Of a stretch of 64,000 nt of DNA, positions 17,440 through 27,364 are shown in pieces (position 1 is the first letter of the stretch; the number at the start of each line of letters is the position of its first letter). The DNA is taken from assembly GCA_963665215.2 (NCBI GenBank), contig CAXXWW010000008.1, forward strand, positions 186,001 through 250,000, in the 5' to 3' direction. The DNA comes from G963665215 sp963665215. GTDB lineage: Bacteria > Chloroflexota > Dehalococcoidia > Lucifugimonadales > CAUZJF01. A program made the position numbers and the translations under genes. The notes beneath the pieces were generated by a model that saw only the letters and a program-made list of their open reading frames with translations, was not told the DNA's origin and did not search any database.

Positions 17440-18421
17440 ATTTGCCCCCTATACCTGTGCCGGTGCAGACCGCGCGTGCCGCTCCGCAAAGGCCTCCCAC
17501 GCCTCTCGAGAGGTGTAGCAAGGCTCCCACTCCCAGCTCCCGCCTTATCTTGTCGGTGCCAGCCGTCCAGGGGTAGCGGATGAAGTCTAGGCCGGATGAT
17601 GGGGAGTATGACTGGAGCCTGAGCCGCCAGGCGGCATCGGTGGCCCAGTACAGCAGAGGCGCCGGCAGCGATACCAACCTGCGGCCCAGGGTCTTGGCCA
17701 TCTCGCTCCATCGGATGACCCCTTCCCCCGCCACGTTGTACAGTCCCGGCGCGCCGCCCAGGGCGCACATGGTGAGGACATCCGTCAGGTCGTCCTCGTG
17801 GATGAGCTGCAACGGCGGATCGCAGCCCCGCACCGCTACCAGAAACGCCTTCAGAAATGCCATGGCGATGAAGTTGTCCGCGTTTGGACCCATTACCGGG
17901 CAGCATCTCAGTATGGTCGCCGCCACGCTCGGATTTCGGGCTGCGTAGCGCTCCACCAGGGCCTCGGCCTCTACCTTGTCCTCGCTGTACTGGAAGCCCC
18001 TGACCGGCCTTGGGGTAAAGTCTTCGGTCAGTACCGGCGGGTTGTCGGCGCGCGCACCGTACACGCTGGTGCTGCTCAGATAGACTATCACCTCTACGCC
18101 CGCAACGGCGCTGGCACTCAGCACGTTGGCGGCGCCGCCGACATTGACCCTGCGGGCGGCATCCCTGCGGCGGCCCGGCCTGAGCTCGAAAGCGAGGTGT
18201 ACTACGGTGTCTATGCGGTGCTGCGACAGGAGACCGTCCAGGGGGGTCAAAATATCGTGCTGGACGTAGCTCACGCCGGGGCCACGGCTCTCAGAGAGCG
18301 GCCTGACGTCGGTGGCGAGGACGTGCTCAACGCGGTCGTCAGCTTCGAGTCGTTTGACCAGTCCGGACCCAATGTAACCGGCCGCGCCGGTGACCGCCAC
18401 CCGTCGCCGGGAGTCAGTCAT
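17417..18421 (-). pseudogene. NAD-dependent epimerase/dehydratase, C-terminal frameshift
   Basis: 334 residues as read. NAD motif GAAGYIG near residue 11, DTVVHLAFE near 70, YLSSTSVYG near 118, catalytic YSEDK near 145, then a normal substrate domain. The last 40 residues after KIRRELG are out of frame: removing one base in the GGGAGTGGGAG stretch near 17540 restores WEPCYTSREAWEAFAERH and a stop at 17449-17451, giving 323 residues and ending 9 bases before the downstream start. The truncated domain affects only the tail, so the protein may still work; the shift may be a sequencing error. Likely acts on a sugar in the cluster. Confidence 0.8.
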
Positions 18422-18785
18422 CCGCCACGACGTCGGTGACGTCGAACGTCAGTGTGCCGAGCCCCGGAACGTCGAACCCCATTTCCAGCTTGTGTACCCC
18501 GGGCTCCAGGGCGACTCCGTCGGCCCAGATGGTGATGGTCTTGTTCATCGCCAGCGTGAAGGTCTTTTCCTTCGATACATCTGCGAAGGCCGTCTCCCGT
18601 CCGTCGTAGTAGAAGTATGTAGACTCCGCCGGGACCTCGACGCCGTCCAGCTTGAGGGGCGACATCTTGTGGGCGTAGCCGGAGCCCAGGCCGTTCTTGA
18701 GCTGGAACTCGAAGCCTCCGGTTGCGTTTTTCAGGCTGCCTTTCACGTAGAGCCGCCTCAATAGAAAGCCCGGTACCGATACCAA
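18414..18785 (-). CDS. DUF6379-like (C-glycoside deglycosidase beta subunit-type) protein
   Basis: 123 residues, all-beta in appearance. The start RRLYVKGSLKNATGGFEFQLKNGLG (in part), then PLKLDGVEVPAESTYFYYDG, and the closing EPGVHKLEMGFDVPGLG match what I recall of DUF6379 proteins, the small beta subunits of C-glycoside deglycosidases, which also occur beside sugar isomerase/epimerase genes. No catalytic residues are visible. It overlaps the epimerase start by 8 bases and follows the aldolase by 28, so it belongs to the operon. The family call is from memory and moderate. Confidence 0.55.
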   Translation of the reverse strand: MVSVPGFLLRRLYVKGSLKNATGGFEFQLKNGLGSGYAHKMSPLKLDGVEVPAESTYFYYDGRETAFADVSKEKTFTLAMNKTITIWADGVALEPGVHKLEMGFDVPGLGTLTFDVTDVVADD

Positions 18786-18813
18786 CTGCTGCTCCTCCTG
18801 GTAGCGTCGCTTG

Positions 18814-19488
18814 CTACGTAGCTGGAAATTCTCTCTGCCGACGCATCCTGAAAATGGACCGCTCGGCCTCGACGGCCTCCGGCGGGAGGACGTTTACGCC
18901 CCCAAGCAGGGACGCCTGAAAGAAGATCTTCGCCATCCGCTCGGTGATGGCGCACACCTCCATCGCCTCGTCCAGGTCGCGTCCGACGCAGACCCCACCG
19001 TGGTTCCCGATGAGCGCGGCATTCCTCTCACCCAATGCCGAGCAGACGCTGTCGGCGAGCTTCTGGGTACCGGGGAAGGCGTACTCGGAGACCCGGACCG
19101 CTCCCCCGATAGCGATCACCATCTCGTCGACTATGGGGGGAATCTCACGCCCAGCCACCGCCGCCACGCTGGCGTATGGGGAGTGGGAGTGGATTACCGC
19201 GCCGACGTCTCCCCTGGCACGGTATATGGCCACGTGCATCAGCGTCTCAGACGAGGGCGCCAGGTCGCCCTCCACCGGCTCGACGTTGAAGTCCACGACG
19301 ACCACGTCTTCCTCAGCCAGGGCGGCACTTTGTTTTCCGGAGCCGGTTATGGCGAGTATCTCGCGACCGCGGTCGGGCTCCAGCCTGACACTGATATTAC
19401 CGCTGGCGCCGGGCAGCAAAGCGTGCTCAGCCATGCGGTGCGCCGCCTCGACGATGGCCCTCTTTTCGGCCTGCCACCCGCTGGTCAT
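18814..19488 (-). CDS. Class II aldolase/adducin family protein (fuculose-phosphate aldolase-like)
   Basis: 224 residues. The zinc site and catalytic acid are visible: LLPGASGNISVRL near 25, ITGSGKQSAALAEEDVVVVD near 47, SSETLMHVAIYRARGDVGAVIHSHSPYAS (in part) with the two His near 100, and LIGNHGGVCVGRDLDEAMEV with the third His near 163. These are the conserved positions of L-fuculose/L-ribulose phosphate aldolases and epimerases. The ATG at 19488 is the expected start. As sequenced, the upstream kinase frame runs into this gene without a stop; dropping one C from the C9 run at 19532-19540 restores a kinase stop as an ATGA overlap with this start. Confidence 0.88.
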   Translation of the reverse strand: MTSGWQAEKRAIVEAAHRMAEHALLPGASGNISVRLEPDRGREILAITGSGKQSAALAEEDVVVVDFNVEPVEGDLAPSSETLMHVAIYRARGDVGAVIHSHSPYASVAAVAGREIPPIVDEMVIAIGGAVRVSEYAFPGTQKLADSVCSALGERNAALIGNHGGVCVGRDLDEAMEVCAITERMAKIFFQASLLGGVNVLPPEAVEAERSIFRMRRQREFPAT

Positions 19489-20090
19489 TCTACAGGTGAG
19501 TCTCCCGGTCTCGCTACGGCGATGGCGCCATCCCCCCCCCAGCCGGTCGGCGGCCTCTACCCACCCATGATAGAGGTCCTCATACTCCGCGCGCGCCAGC
19601 GGGTCGGGCTCGACGGGCTGCAGGGAACCTGCAACGCTTCCGGCGGCCTCCTCCAGCGACGCGAACCCGCCGATGGCCGTGGCCGCGCACAGGTAAGCGC
19701 CGAGGGCGCTGACGTGCGGGCTAGGGGCGAACCGGACCTCTCGGCCGATCACGTCGGCCAGGAGTTTCACCCAGGTATGGGTCCGGGTCATGCCGCCGCC
19801 CACGGCGATCTCCGTGCTCACCTCACCCGCGACGGCCTCCGCCTGCTGGAGGTTGGCCCTCATCGCGTAGGCTATCCCCTCCAGGGCGGCCCTGACAAGG
19901 TGTCCGCGCCCCATATCGCTGAAAGTCAGCGGCACCGGGAACAGGAACCCTCCCCTCCGGAGGCCCAGCCTGCTCACGTCCATCCGGGATGGCCCCAGGA
20001 ATGCGAGCGTCCCCTCAGAGCCGGCCGGCACGGACCCGGCCAGCGCGTCCATCTCGGAAAACGCGCTCTCGCCAGCCCCCCACATGGTCT

Positions 20091-21376
20091 TGTATAGACC
20101 GGGGACATAGCTTACACATGTTCGGGGACATGGTGGACACCATAATAGGCATGACTTCATTACAAGGAGGTGGTCATGCCATGGAAGGAGATGTCCGTTA
20201 TGTCTCAGAGGAGAGAGTTCGTGGAGCTGGCGCAGGCTGAAGGCACCAACAAAAGGGGCCTTTGCCGTCGCTTCGGGATCAGCCCTACGACTGGATACAA
20301 GTGGCTTGGGCGTTTCCGTGAAGGGAGCGAGGCAGGCCTGGTCGAGCTGCCGCGGCGGCCTCACTACTCGCCTGCACGTACCCCATCGCAGATTGAGCAG
20401 GCGGTGCTGTCTGCCCGTGCGGCCCATCCGGCCTGGGGAGCTCGTAAGCTGCGACGGTGGCTTTTGGACCGCAGGGATGTGTTTGAGGCGGACATGCCGG
20501 CCCCCAGTACTATCACGGCGATCTTGCGTCGTCATGGCCGCATTGACCCCGCCGAGGGGCCCAAGCACCGTTCCTGGCAGCGATTTGAACACCAGGCACC
20601 CAACGACCTGGGGCAGATGGACTTCAAAGGCCACTTCCCCCTTACCCGAGGACGCTGCCACCCTCTGACTGTTCTGGACGATCACTCTCGGTTTGCCTTG
20701 GGGCTGCAGGCCTGCGGTAACGAGCAGGGAGAGATGGTGCAACAGCGCCTGACGGCTATCTTCCGGCGCTACGGCCTGCCCAACACAATGTTGATGGACA
20801 ATGGCTCCCCGTGGGGCCATGACCAAGACCACCCCTACACACCTTTTACAGTCTGGCTGCTGAGGTTGGGCATCGGAGTCAGTCATGGACGCCCTTATCA
20901 CCCTCAGACACAGGGAAAAGATGAGCGCTTCCACCGAACCATGACCGTTGAAGTGCTGCAGGGGAGCAGCTTCACTGATCTGGCGCACTGCCAGAGAGCC
21001 TTCGACCTGTGGCGGGACATCTACAACTTGGAGCGGCCCCATGACGCCCTTGACCTTGCTACTCCGGCCACCAAGTACCAAGTGAGCCAAAGACTGTTTC
21101 CCGAGGTCCTTCCACCCTTGGAGTACGAACCAACCGACCTGGTACGCCGTGTTCACGACAAAGGTAGGCTCCAGTTGTTTGGCCGTATCTTCAAGGTACC
21201 TAAGGCCTTCAAGGGCATGCCAGTGGCTATTCGGCCGACAACTGACGATGGAGTCTGGAACGTCTTCTTCGCCACTCATCAAATCGCCCAGCTTGACCTC
21301 AGGCACGATGCCTAACATACTCAAATGTGTCCACCATGTCTCCGAACACCCGTCCACCATGTGTCCGGTCCATACA
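20091..21376 (+). mobile_element. IS481 family insertion sequence with tandem terminal motifs
   Basis: 1286 bases flanked by exact 5-base duplications GGTCT (20086-20090 and 21377-21381). The ends are imperfect inverted repeats of about 50 bases: outer part starting TGTATAGACCGG (left) versus TGTATGGACCGG (right), and an inner part TGTTCGGGGACATGGTGGAC, matching with one mismatch. Each end carries a motif like GGACATGGTGGAC; at the right end it occurs twice, which suggests two transposase binding sites. It is inserted in the FGGY kinase gene. Confidence 0.93.
20176..21315 (+). CDS. IS481 family transposase
   Basis: 379 residues. The N-terminal helix-turn-helix region reads NKRGLCRRFGISPTTGYKWL, followed by an rve-type integrase domain with the DDE residues in GQMDFKGHFPLTRG, MLMDNGSPWGHDQD and GKDERFHRTMTVEVLQG. 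The ATG at 20176 has AAGGAGG at 20164-20170; a GTG at 20170 in the same frame is less likely. Frame is intact, so the element may still be active. It lies on the strand opposite to the kinase it interrupts. Confidence 0.95.
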   Translation: MPWKEMSVMSQRREFVELAQAEGTNKRGLCRRFGISPTTGYKWLGRFREGSEAGLVELPRRPHYSPARTPSQIEQAVLSARAAHPAWGARKLRRWLLDRRDVFEADMPAPSTITAILRRHGRIDPAEGPKHRSWQRFEHQAPNDLGQMDFKGHFPLTRGRCHPLTVLDDHSRFALGLQACGNEQGEMVQQRLTAIFRRYGLPNTMLMDNGSPWGHDQDHPYTPFTVWLLRLGIGVSHGRPYHPQTQGKDERFHRTMTVEVLQGSSFTDLAHCQRAFDLWRDIYNLERPHDALDLATPATKYQVSQRLFPEVLPPLEYEPTDLVRRVHDKGRLQLFGRIFKVPKAFKGMPVAIRPTTDDGVWNVFFATHQIAQLDLRHDA

Positions 21377-22730
21377 GGTCTCGGCCAGCCACCGATAGGA
21401 ATTTCCCACGTCGCCCGCGCTGGACTCCACGACCCACGTGCCCTCGAGCAGGTGGCACCCGGTCCAGGTCTGGCGACTCGGGGAGAATGCGGGCCGGCGA
21501 AGGACCATCTGGAGTGGGGCGCTCCAACCGGCCACGATGCCTGTCTGGCGCTCCTCCCTCAAGCCCATGCCCAGCAGTCCACACTGTGTGTCCGCGCCGG
21601 ACACCGCCACCGGCGTTCCCTCCGGCAGGCCCGTCTCCCGCGAGGCACGCCGTGTAACGGCACCGGCCCTGGCCCCAGCACTGAGGAGAGGGACATGGCT
21701 GTTGCCGGCGAGCCCCAGGTCATCGAAGAGATCGGTGCACCAGCTCCGGAGGCTGATGTCGAGCAGGCCCGCCTCGCCGGCGAGAGATCGCTCGCTCAGC
21801 AGCTCGCCCGAGAGCTTGAAAGCCAGCCAGTCCGCCACGGTGAGAACGGCCGCTATCCTATCATAGGCGTCGGGACGGTTGACCTGAAACCAGCGCAGCT
21901 TGGCTGGTGCGAGCATCAAAGAGGGTGCATGCCCGGTGGTCTCGTACACCCGGCGCCCCATCCGGTCGTCGACGGCGCCGCCCTCGAACACCGCCCTCAG
22001 GTCCAGGTTGGGTCCGGCATAGACCTCGCGCCCCTGGGTGTCGAGGAAGACCAGGGCCTGGCGCTGGCCCGTGGCGGTGATGGCCGCCACCTCTCCGGCG
22101 GATGCCCCGGCATCTTGGAGCGAGTCCGCTATGAGCCGGGAGAATGACGCCCAGGTCAGTTGCGGGTCGAACTCGCGGGCCAGGTAAGGCAGCTCGGGGT
22201 CGGCCCGGTAGGGCCATTCGGCCGACCTCGAGCCAACGACCCGCGCACATTGGTCGAACACCAATGATCGCGCGTGGCTGGTGCCTGCGTCCAGGACGAC
22301 CACGTACCGCTCAGCCACGACGTTCCCAGGTGTCAGGGTTGACCAGGTTGATTGGCCGCTCGCCGGCGGCGAAGCGCAGGATATCCTCCGCCATCTGGGC
22401 CGAGTGACGCCTGACCGTCTCCTCGGTGGCGCCCCCCAGGTGGGGGGTGAGAATAGCGTTGTCCAGGGTGAGGAGCGGGCTGTCGGGCCGCAGGGGGTAG
22501 GTGTCGAACACGTCCAAGGCCGCCCCGGCGATGCGGCCCTCCCTCATTGCGGCCACCAGGGCCTCCTCGGCGACTATGGCCGCATCCGCCAGATTGAGTA
22601 GGTACGCTGAGGGTCTCATCATGGCGAGGCGCCGGCCGTCGATGAGGCCCTCCGTCTCCGAGGTGAGGGGTGCGTGTATAGATACGAAGTCGGACCCGGC
22701 CAAGAGGGTGTCCAGCCCCGTGAGGCTTAC

Positions 22731-24448
22731 CCCGAATCCACCGAAGGACACCGATGGACGGCGTGAGGAAAGCGGAAGGGGGGTGAGGGAGCTACAGGGG
22801 AAATAGCCTGGGTTCCATTTGGGGTAGGGAGGTCGGCGGACGGTCTTCATCGCCGCACAGGGGCCCCTATGGCCGTCTGCGGGAGCTGCGATGCGCGGGA
22901 TGGCGAGAGAATACGCAGCAGGGAACTCTCTCGGACCGGGCTGGCACGAGTCTGCGGGGATCTTCGGTTGTCCGGTGGGTGGGTCGGTCGCCGACGGTGC
23001 CGTCAGGCCGGGAGTGGAATGGCTCGCAGCCGGGCCAAGGCGCGGCTGAACTTCTCAGCCCAAGGCCAGCGATCCGGAAGATGCAGGGTCAACCGGCGTG
23101 CCGAGCGGGTGAGCCGTCCGGCCAGGGAGAAGAACCGCCGCCGGAGGGTCTTGGTGGTGGCTATCCGCTCTCCCAGACCGATCCGCGCCGTCCAGCGGGC
23201 CAGGTTGTGGGCCATCGTCTGGACGGCCAGCCAGGCGCCGTTGGCGGCGAAGCGGCCCGAGGGGAGATGGTTCAGCCCGACGCCGTACTTGAGGTCGCGT
23301 ATGGCATTCTCGATCTCGGCGTGGCGGCGATGGTCAGCCTCCAGTTCGAGCAACTCCCCATCCCGGTCGGTGATGAAGCCATGATAGCTGTATTTGGCGA
23401 AGAGGGCCAGTTGGGAACCGGGCGTCGGCTTCACCCGCCGGACGATGAGCCGTACCGGCGCGGCGTCCGCCTCGGCCTGGAAGGGGGTGCAGGTGGTCTC
23501 GGCCACATCGGCGGCGCCGTCCATCCAGTAAGGAATCGGCGTCCAGGCATCTTCGGGTATCGCCTCGATGAGATTGTGCAGGCTTTTGTGCTGGCGGATG
23601 GTGATGGAGAAGCGGACATCCATCTTGCGGCAGACGGATACCACGCCATGAGTGTAGAACCCGCTGTCGGCCCGTAGCGTGAGTCGTCCGTTGGCCCCGG
23701 CGTAGCGCACCCGTCCCACCGTCTCCCGCAGGAAGTGGGCGGCGCCGCGGGCGGTGTTGGCCCGGCCCTCGCGCAGCCGGGACATCAGCACGTCTCCGGT
23801 GCCGGCGGCGATGGCCAGCAGCGGGTGGTAGCCCCGCTTGCCGGTATAGCCGTGGTGGCGGGCGCCCTCCTTGGCCAGTCCGTAGGTCTCGCAGATGGTG
23901 GAGTCCAGGTCAATGGTCAGGGGCCCGTCGCCGGGTCCCGCCCCGGCCTGCCAAGCCCGGGCCAGCAACTCGCGGCTCACCCGGTCGAGTTGACGGACAT
24001 GCCCCACCGGAAGCTGCGCAGGAAGGTGCCCAGGGTGGATGGCGCCTTGAGAGTGCCGCCCAGGGTGCAGGCCGTCCCCCCGGTGCGCAACACATCGGCG
24101 TCGTCAATGCAGTCGCCCCCAGCCAGCGCAGACGCCACCAGCGTCATCATCTTGTCGCTCGTGTTCGCCCGCCCCGGGGCATCGCCCAGGTCGAGGCGCT
24201 GCCGGACGAGTTCGGGCAGGCCGAGGTGCCGCGCCAGGGTGGCCGGAAGGAGCAGCCCGGCATTGGCCACCAAGCGGCGGTCGTCGAAGGTGATTTGGAT
24301 CCGGTCGGGGTGGTTGCGTGGCAGCATCTACTGGGTGCTCCTTTTCCGGGGCCGTTTTTTTGCTACAAAACCATTATCCCAGAAGCACAGGAGCACCTTC
24401 TTGCCGCCTCAGGACGCTAACCCGACGCCCTCCTTCGGTGGATTCGGG
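22731..24448 (-). mobile_element. IS1380 family insertion sequence, copy 1 (defective)
   Basis: 1718 bases with inverted ends CCCGAATCCACCGAAGGA and TCCTTCGGTGGATTCGGG, flanked by exact 5-base duplications CTTAC (22726-22730 and 24449-24453). It is one base shorter than copy 2. It is oriented on the minus strand, opposite to copies 2 and 3, and lies in a 2-hydroxyacid dehydrogenase gene. Confidence 0.95.
23003..24327 (-). pseudogene. IS1380 transposase, frameshifted
   Basis: Same sequence as the intact 441-residue transposase at 27486-28811 apart from a one-base deletion and a substitution near 24000 (GGGGCATGTCC instead of GGGGCCACGTCC). This stops the first frame after FLRSFRWG and leaves the DDE part (TIDLDSTICET, LRADSGFYTHG, RHAEIENAIRDLKYG) without a start. 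The element could still move if the transposase is supplied by another copy. Confidence 0.92.
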
Positions 24449-25020
24449 CTTACACCCTCCGGCGGGTCGCCGGCGTACGGGTCGTGTGCGAGGCAGGTCA
24501 TGCCCAGCGCCGAGGCCATGGCCGACAGCCGCCGGCCGATGGCGCCCAGCCCAACGATCCCGAGGGTCCGCCCCGCGAGCTCGACCCCCCTCATCGTCAT
24601 GTAAGGCTCGACCGGATCGCGCCACCCCCCCTCGGTCACGTAACGGTGGGCCATTGGGATGCGCCTGGCCAGGGAGAGCATGAGCCCCAGGGCGTGCTCG
24701 GCGACCGCCTGGGCGTTCCTGCCGGGCGTGTTCACCACCAACACGCCGTGTCGAGTCGCCGCCTCGACGTCGATGTGGTCCGTGGCCGCCCGGCAGATAC
24801 CAACGAAGCTCAACGACGGCGCCCCCTGGAACACCTCCGCGAAGACGAAATCGGACTCTATCACGAGTATGGCGGTCCCTTCGCTGTCCAGCCTGGCGGC
24901 CAGCTCCCGGGGATCGCGAATAAGCCGTGTGTCAAACCAGCTCTCATAGGTCAGGTCGACGACCTCCCGCAGAGCCTCTAGCTGATGTGGGCTGAAGGGG
25001 GCCAGGATCAGGGCGCGCAT

Positions 25021-25426
25021 CTTTTCTACCCTATATCTCTGGTATGGTCGTGTAGGTTCCTGTCCCACTCGTGGTGAGCTTGTCGTACATCAAGCTAAAC
25101 AATACCTGCATGTTTCTGGGTGGAGCAGCAGGGATTGGACGCGTTAAGGCACCTTGAGCCAGGTGACACCCCGGAGTCGAATCGACTTGGTCGTGACTTC
25201 CAACTCTTCTCGTTTTGGGCGAAATACAGTTGACCACCTGCTACCACTGGGGTCACGTCTGTCCACAGCGGCCCCTTGGCACAATCCTACGCCACCATTC
25301 GTCAACCTGACGGTGGGCAGGGTGGCCAGGCGATAGACGGGTAAAGTTGTTCCCCGGCTCTGGCGCCCGGTAGGACCTCGGAAGTGGCCCCACCTCTGGA
25401 GCAGGCGCGTACCAGTCATAAAAGAT
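25021..25426. other. Region upstream of the sugar cluster holding the 3' remnant of a disrupted ORF
   Basis: About 400 bases. From 25253 to 25426 it contains, on the minus strand, the tail of a small ORF split by the IS1595 element. The remaining stretch likely includes the sugar operon promoter but no clear -35/-10 pair was seen. A minus-strand frame at 25144-25419 shows no recognised domain. Confidence 0.4.
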
Positions 25427-25922
25427 GGCGACTATCCCCTAACGTCACGTAGCATGGAGGGTTTGAGTTGTCGGGGATTAGGCACTTGACGTGGATACAG
25501 GCTAAGGCGTGGCAAGCCTTGAGATGTGTTAATATCGGCTCCGTAGTGACCGCTCCTAACAGTACACAAGCTCATCTCAATGCAGTATATGAGGGGCCAT
25601 CCCTTGCGGACGGTTCCATGAATGTCCGGGACCTGGCACCCGCTTTGATGGCGGTTGGTAGTTTCTTTGATGAAGCCAATCACATAGCCAATGGCGACCA
25701 CGCCTCCATTAGCGTTAATGTGCAGGCCACCTCCCCTGGCTCGTTTGAAATTGCCTTTGAGGTCATACAAAACGTCGGCGCAACAAACACCTTGCAAGCA
25801 GGAGTAGGCGACTTCATTTCGACTGCTGCTGACCTGAAAGAATTACTGATTGGTGGAAGTGTCACTGCTACGGCTGGCATAATCTGGTTGATTAAAACCT
25901 TGAGGGGTCGGACTCCGCATGT

Positions 25923-27290
25923 GGGGTATCTTCAAAAAGTGTGTAAACAGTCAGGCGGTGTGCCCTCTCTCTGAACAACACGGGCTCGAGGCCCAAGAGA
26001 GGAGATAGACCGCCCATGAGGAAGGAAAGCACTGAGAGTAGGTCGGAGTCAAGGCCGGAGTGGGAGCAGTTGGAGGATTGGGTGCGAAGCCAGGTCCAGA
26101 GGCTGATCCAGGAGTTGCTGGAGGAGGAGGTGACGGCGTTTCTGGGAAGGGCGAAGTCGGCGCTCAGATCCGACTCGGACTCAGATACCGGCTATCGGAA
26201 CGGATACGGCAGAGCTCGGAGGCTTACGCTGAGTTCGGGAACGATACAGCTGAGGCGGCCGCGAGTCCGCGATACCGAGGAGCAGTTCGAGAGCCGGCTG
26301 CTGCCGCTGTTCGTCAACAGGACCAGGAAGGTTGCTGAGTTGATCCCCGAGCTGTACCTGCACGGTCTATCCGAAGGCGACTTCGATCTGGCTTTGCGGG
26401 GGCTGCTGGGAGAGGACGCACCGGTATCGGCGAGCACGGTGGCCCGGTTGAAGGATAAGTGGAACGATGAGCTTGCCCAATGGCGCAGCCGGCCCCTCGA
26501 TGACCTGGAAGTGGTCTACATGTGGGTGGATGGAGTCTACGTCAAGGCTGGTCTTGAGAAGGAGAAGGCGGCGGTACTGGTGGTGATGGCGGCCCTGAGC
26601 GACGGGAGCAAGGTGGTGGTGAGCGCTGTTCCCGGATACAGGGAGTCCACAGAGAACTGGTCCGAGGTGCTCAGGGACATCAAGCGCCGGGGCTTGAGCT
26701 GCCCGAGGCTGGTGGTTGGAGACGGACACCTGGGCATCTGGGGAGCTCTGCGCAACGTCTATCCGCAGGCGGCAGAGCAACGCTGCTGGAACCACAAGAT
26801 CGTAAACGTGCTCGCCAAGCTTCCAAAGCGACGACAGGACCAGGCCAAGCTCATGCTGCGTACTATCCCCTACGCGCCGACTCGGACAGAGGCTGAGCGG
26901 CTCAGGACGGTGTTCACCAGGTGGTGCGGCGACCATTCCTACGAGGCGGCCTCAGAGGCCTTGGAGCGGGACTGGGACCGCATGGTCACCTTCTATGACT
27001 TCCCAAAGGAGCACTGGGGGCACCTTCGCACGACGAACCCGGTAGAATCACCCTTCGCGGCCCTCAGGCTTCGGACCGATGCCGCCAAGCGCTACAAGAG
27101 GGTCGATCGGGCGATAGCGGTGATCTGGAAAATGTTGATGGTCGCCGAACAGCGCTTCAGGCGTCTGAAGGCCCCTGAGTTGATCGAAGACGTCTATCTC
27201 GGTGCACAGTATGCGGATGGAATCGCCATTGAATCAACGGCTGAGAAGGTCGCCGCCTGATGTCGTTTACACACCTATTGACGTAACCTC
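25923..27290 (+). mobile_element. IS256 family insertion sequence
   Basis: 1368 bases flanked by exact 8-base duplications CCGCATGT (25915-25922 and 27291-27298). The ends share GTGTGTAAAC as the inner part of an imperfect inverted repeat of 26 bases (left begins GGGGTATCTTC, right reads in as GAGGTTACGTC). It is inserted in the IS1595 cargo gene. Confidence 0.94.
26016..27260 (+). CDS. IS256 family (mutator-type) transposase
   Basis: 414 residues, the normal length. The N-terminal region EEEVTAFLGRAKS and GYRNGYGRARRL are family features. DDE residues lie in VVYMWVDGVYVKAG, LVVGDGHLGIWGALR and RTTNPVESPFAALRLRTD, and the CxxH-type helical insertion (EQRCWNHKIVNVLAKLPK) is present. The frame is intact. 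A ribosome site (GAGAGGAG) precedes the ATG. It serves only transposition of this element. Confidence 0.96.
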   Translation: MRKESTESRSESRPEWEQLEDWVRSQVQRLIQELLEEEVTAFLGRAKSALRSDSDSDTGYRNGYGRARRLTLSSGTIQLRRPRVRDTEEQFESRLLPLFVNRTRKVAELIPELYLHGLSEGDFDLALRGLLGEDAPVSASTVARLKDKWNDELAQWRSRPLDDLEVVYMWVDGVYVKAGLEKEKAAVLVVMAALSDGSKVVVSAVPGYRESTENWSEVLRDIKRRGLSCPRLVVGDGHLGIWGALRNVYPQAAEQRCWNHKIVNVLAKLPKRRQDQAKLMLRTIPYAPTRTEAERLRTVFTRWCGDHSYEAASEALERDWDRMVTFYDFPKEHWGHLRTTNPVESPFAALRLRTDAAKRYKRVDRAIAVIWKMLMVAEQRFRRLKAPELIEDVYLGAQYADGIAIESTAEKVAA

Positions 27291-27364
27291 CCGCATGTTG
27301 AGAAGATCAACACTGAACTCTACAAGTTCACCGTCGATGATGAGACTTATGATGTCCCTCTAAG

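Larger units (their letters stand above)
19485..22318 (-). pseudogene. FGGY family carbohydrate kinase, split by IS481
   Basis: The N-terminal 314 codons (22318 GTG to 21377) have VVLDAGTSHARSLVFDQ near residue 7, ITATGQRQALVFLD near 80 and VAVSGADTQCGLLGMG near 240. The C-terminal part (20085 to 19485) has IAVGGGMTRTHTWVKLLADV and SALGAYLCAATAIGG. Removing the IS481 copy and one GGTCT joins AET to MWGAGES in frame, and removing one C of the C9 run gives a 513-residue kinase ending in ATGA with the aldolase. FGGY kinases phosphorylate sugars such as xylulose or fuculose. The gene overlaps the dehydrogenase upstream by 8 bases. It is inactivated as it stands. Confidence 0.9.
22311..25020 (-). 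pseudogene. D-2-hydroxyacid dehydrogenase family, split by IS1380 copy 1
   Basis: The 5' part (25020 ATG to 24449) and 3' part (22725 to 22311) join in frame after removing the element and one CTTAC, giving 328 residues: ...DPPEGV-SLTGLDTLL.... The NAD motif GIVGLGAIGRRL is near residue 152, and the His in LTPHLGGATEE is conserved. The catalytic Arg position of this family reads NLADAAIVAEE and the Glu position reads DVFDTYPL, so both may be missing. It is the first gene of the sugar operon; enzymes of this class reduce 2-ketoacids or oxidise hydroxyacids. The insertion sits between Rossmann and substrate regions and must inactivate it. Confidence 0.88.

Noticed and set aside
18814..21360. 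A single 848-residue protein on the minus strand
   Set aside because: It is a read-through of three unrelated parts: antisense sequence of the IS481 transposase, the C-terminal part of the FGGY kinase, and the aldolase joined by a C9 slip.
25160..25190. TTCGACTCC-like T-loop on the minus strand, possible tRNA
   Set aside because: The flanking bases do not pair as a T stem, and no acceptor or anticodon stem could be drawn.
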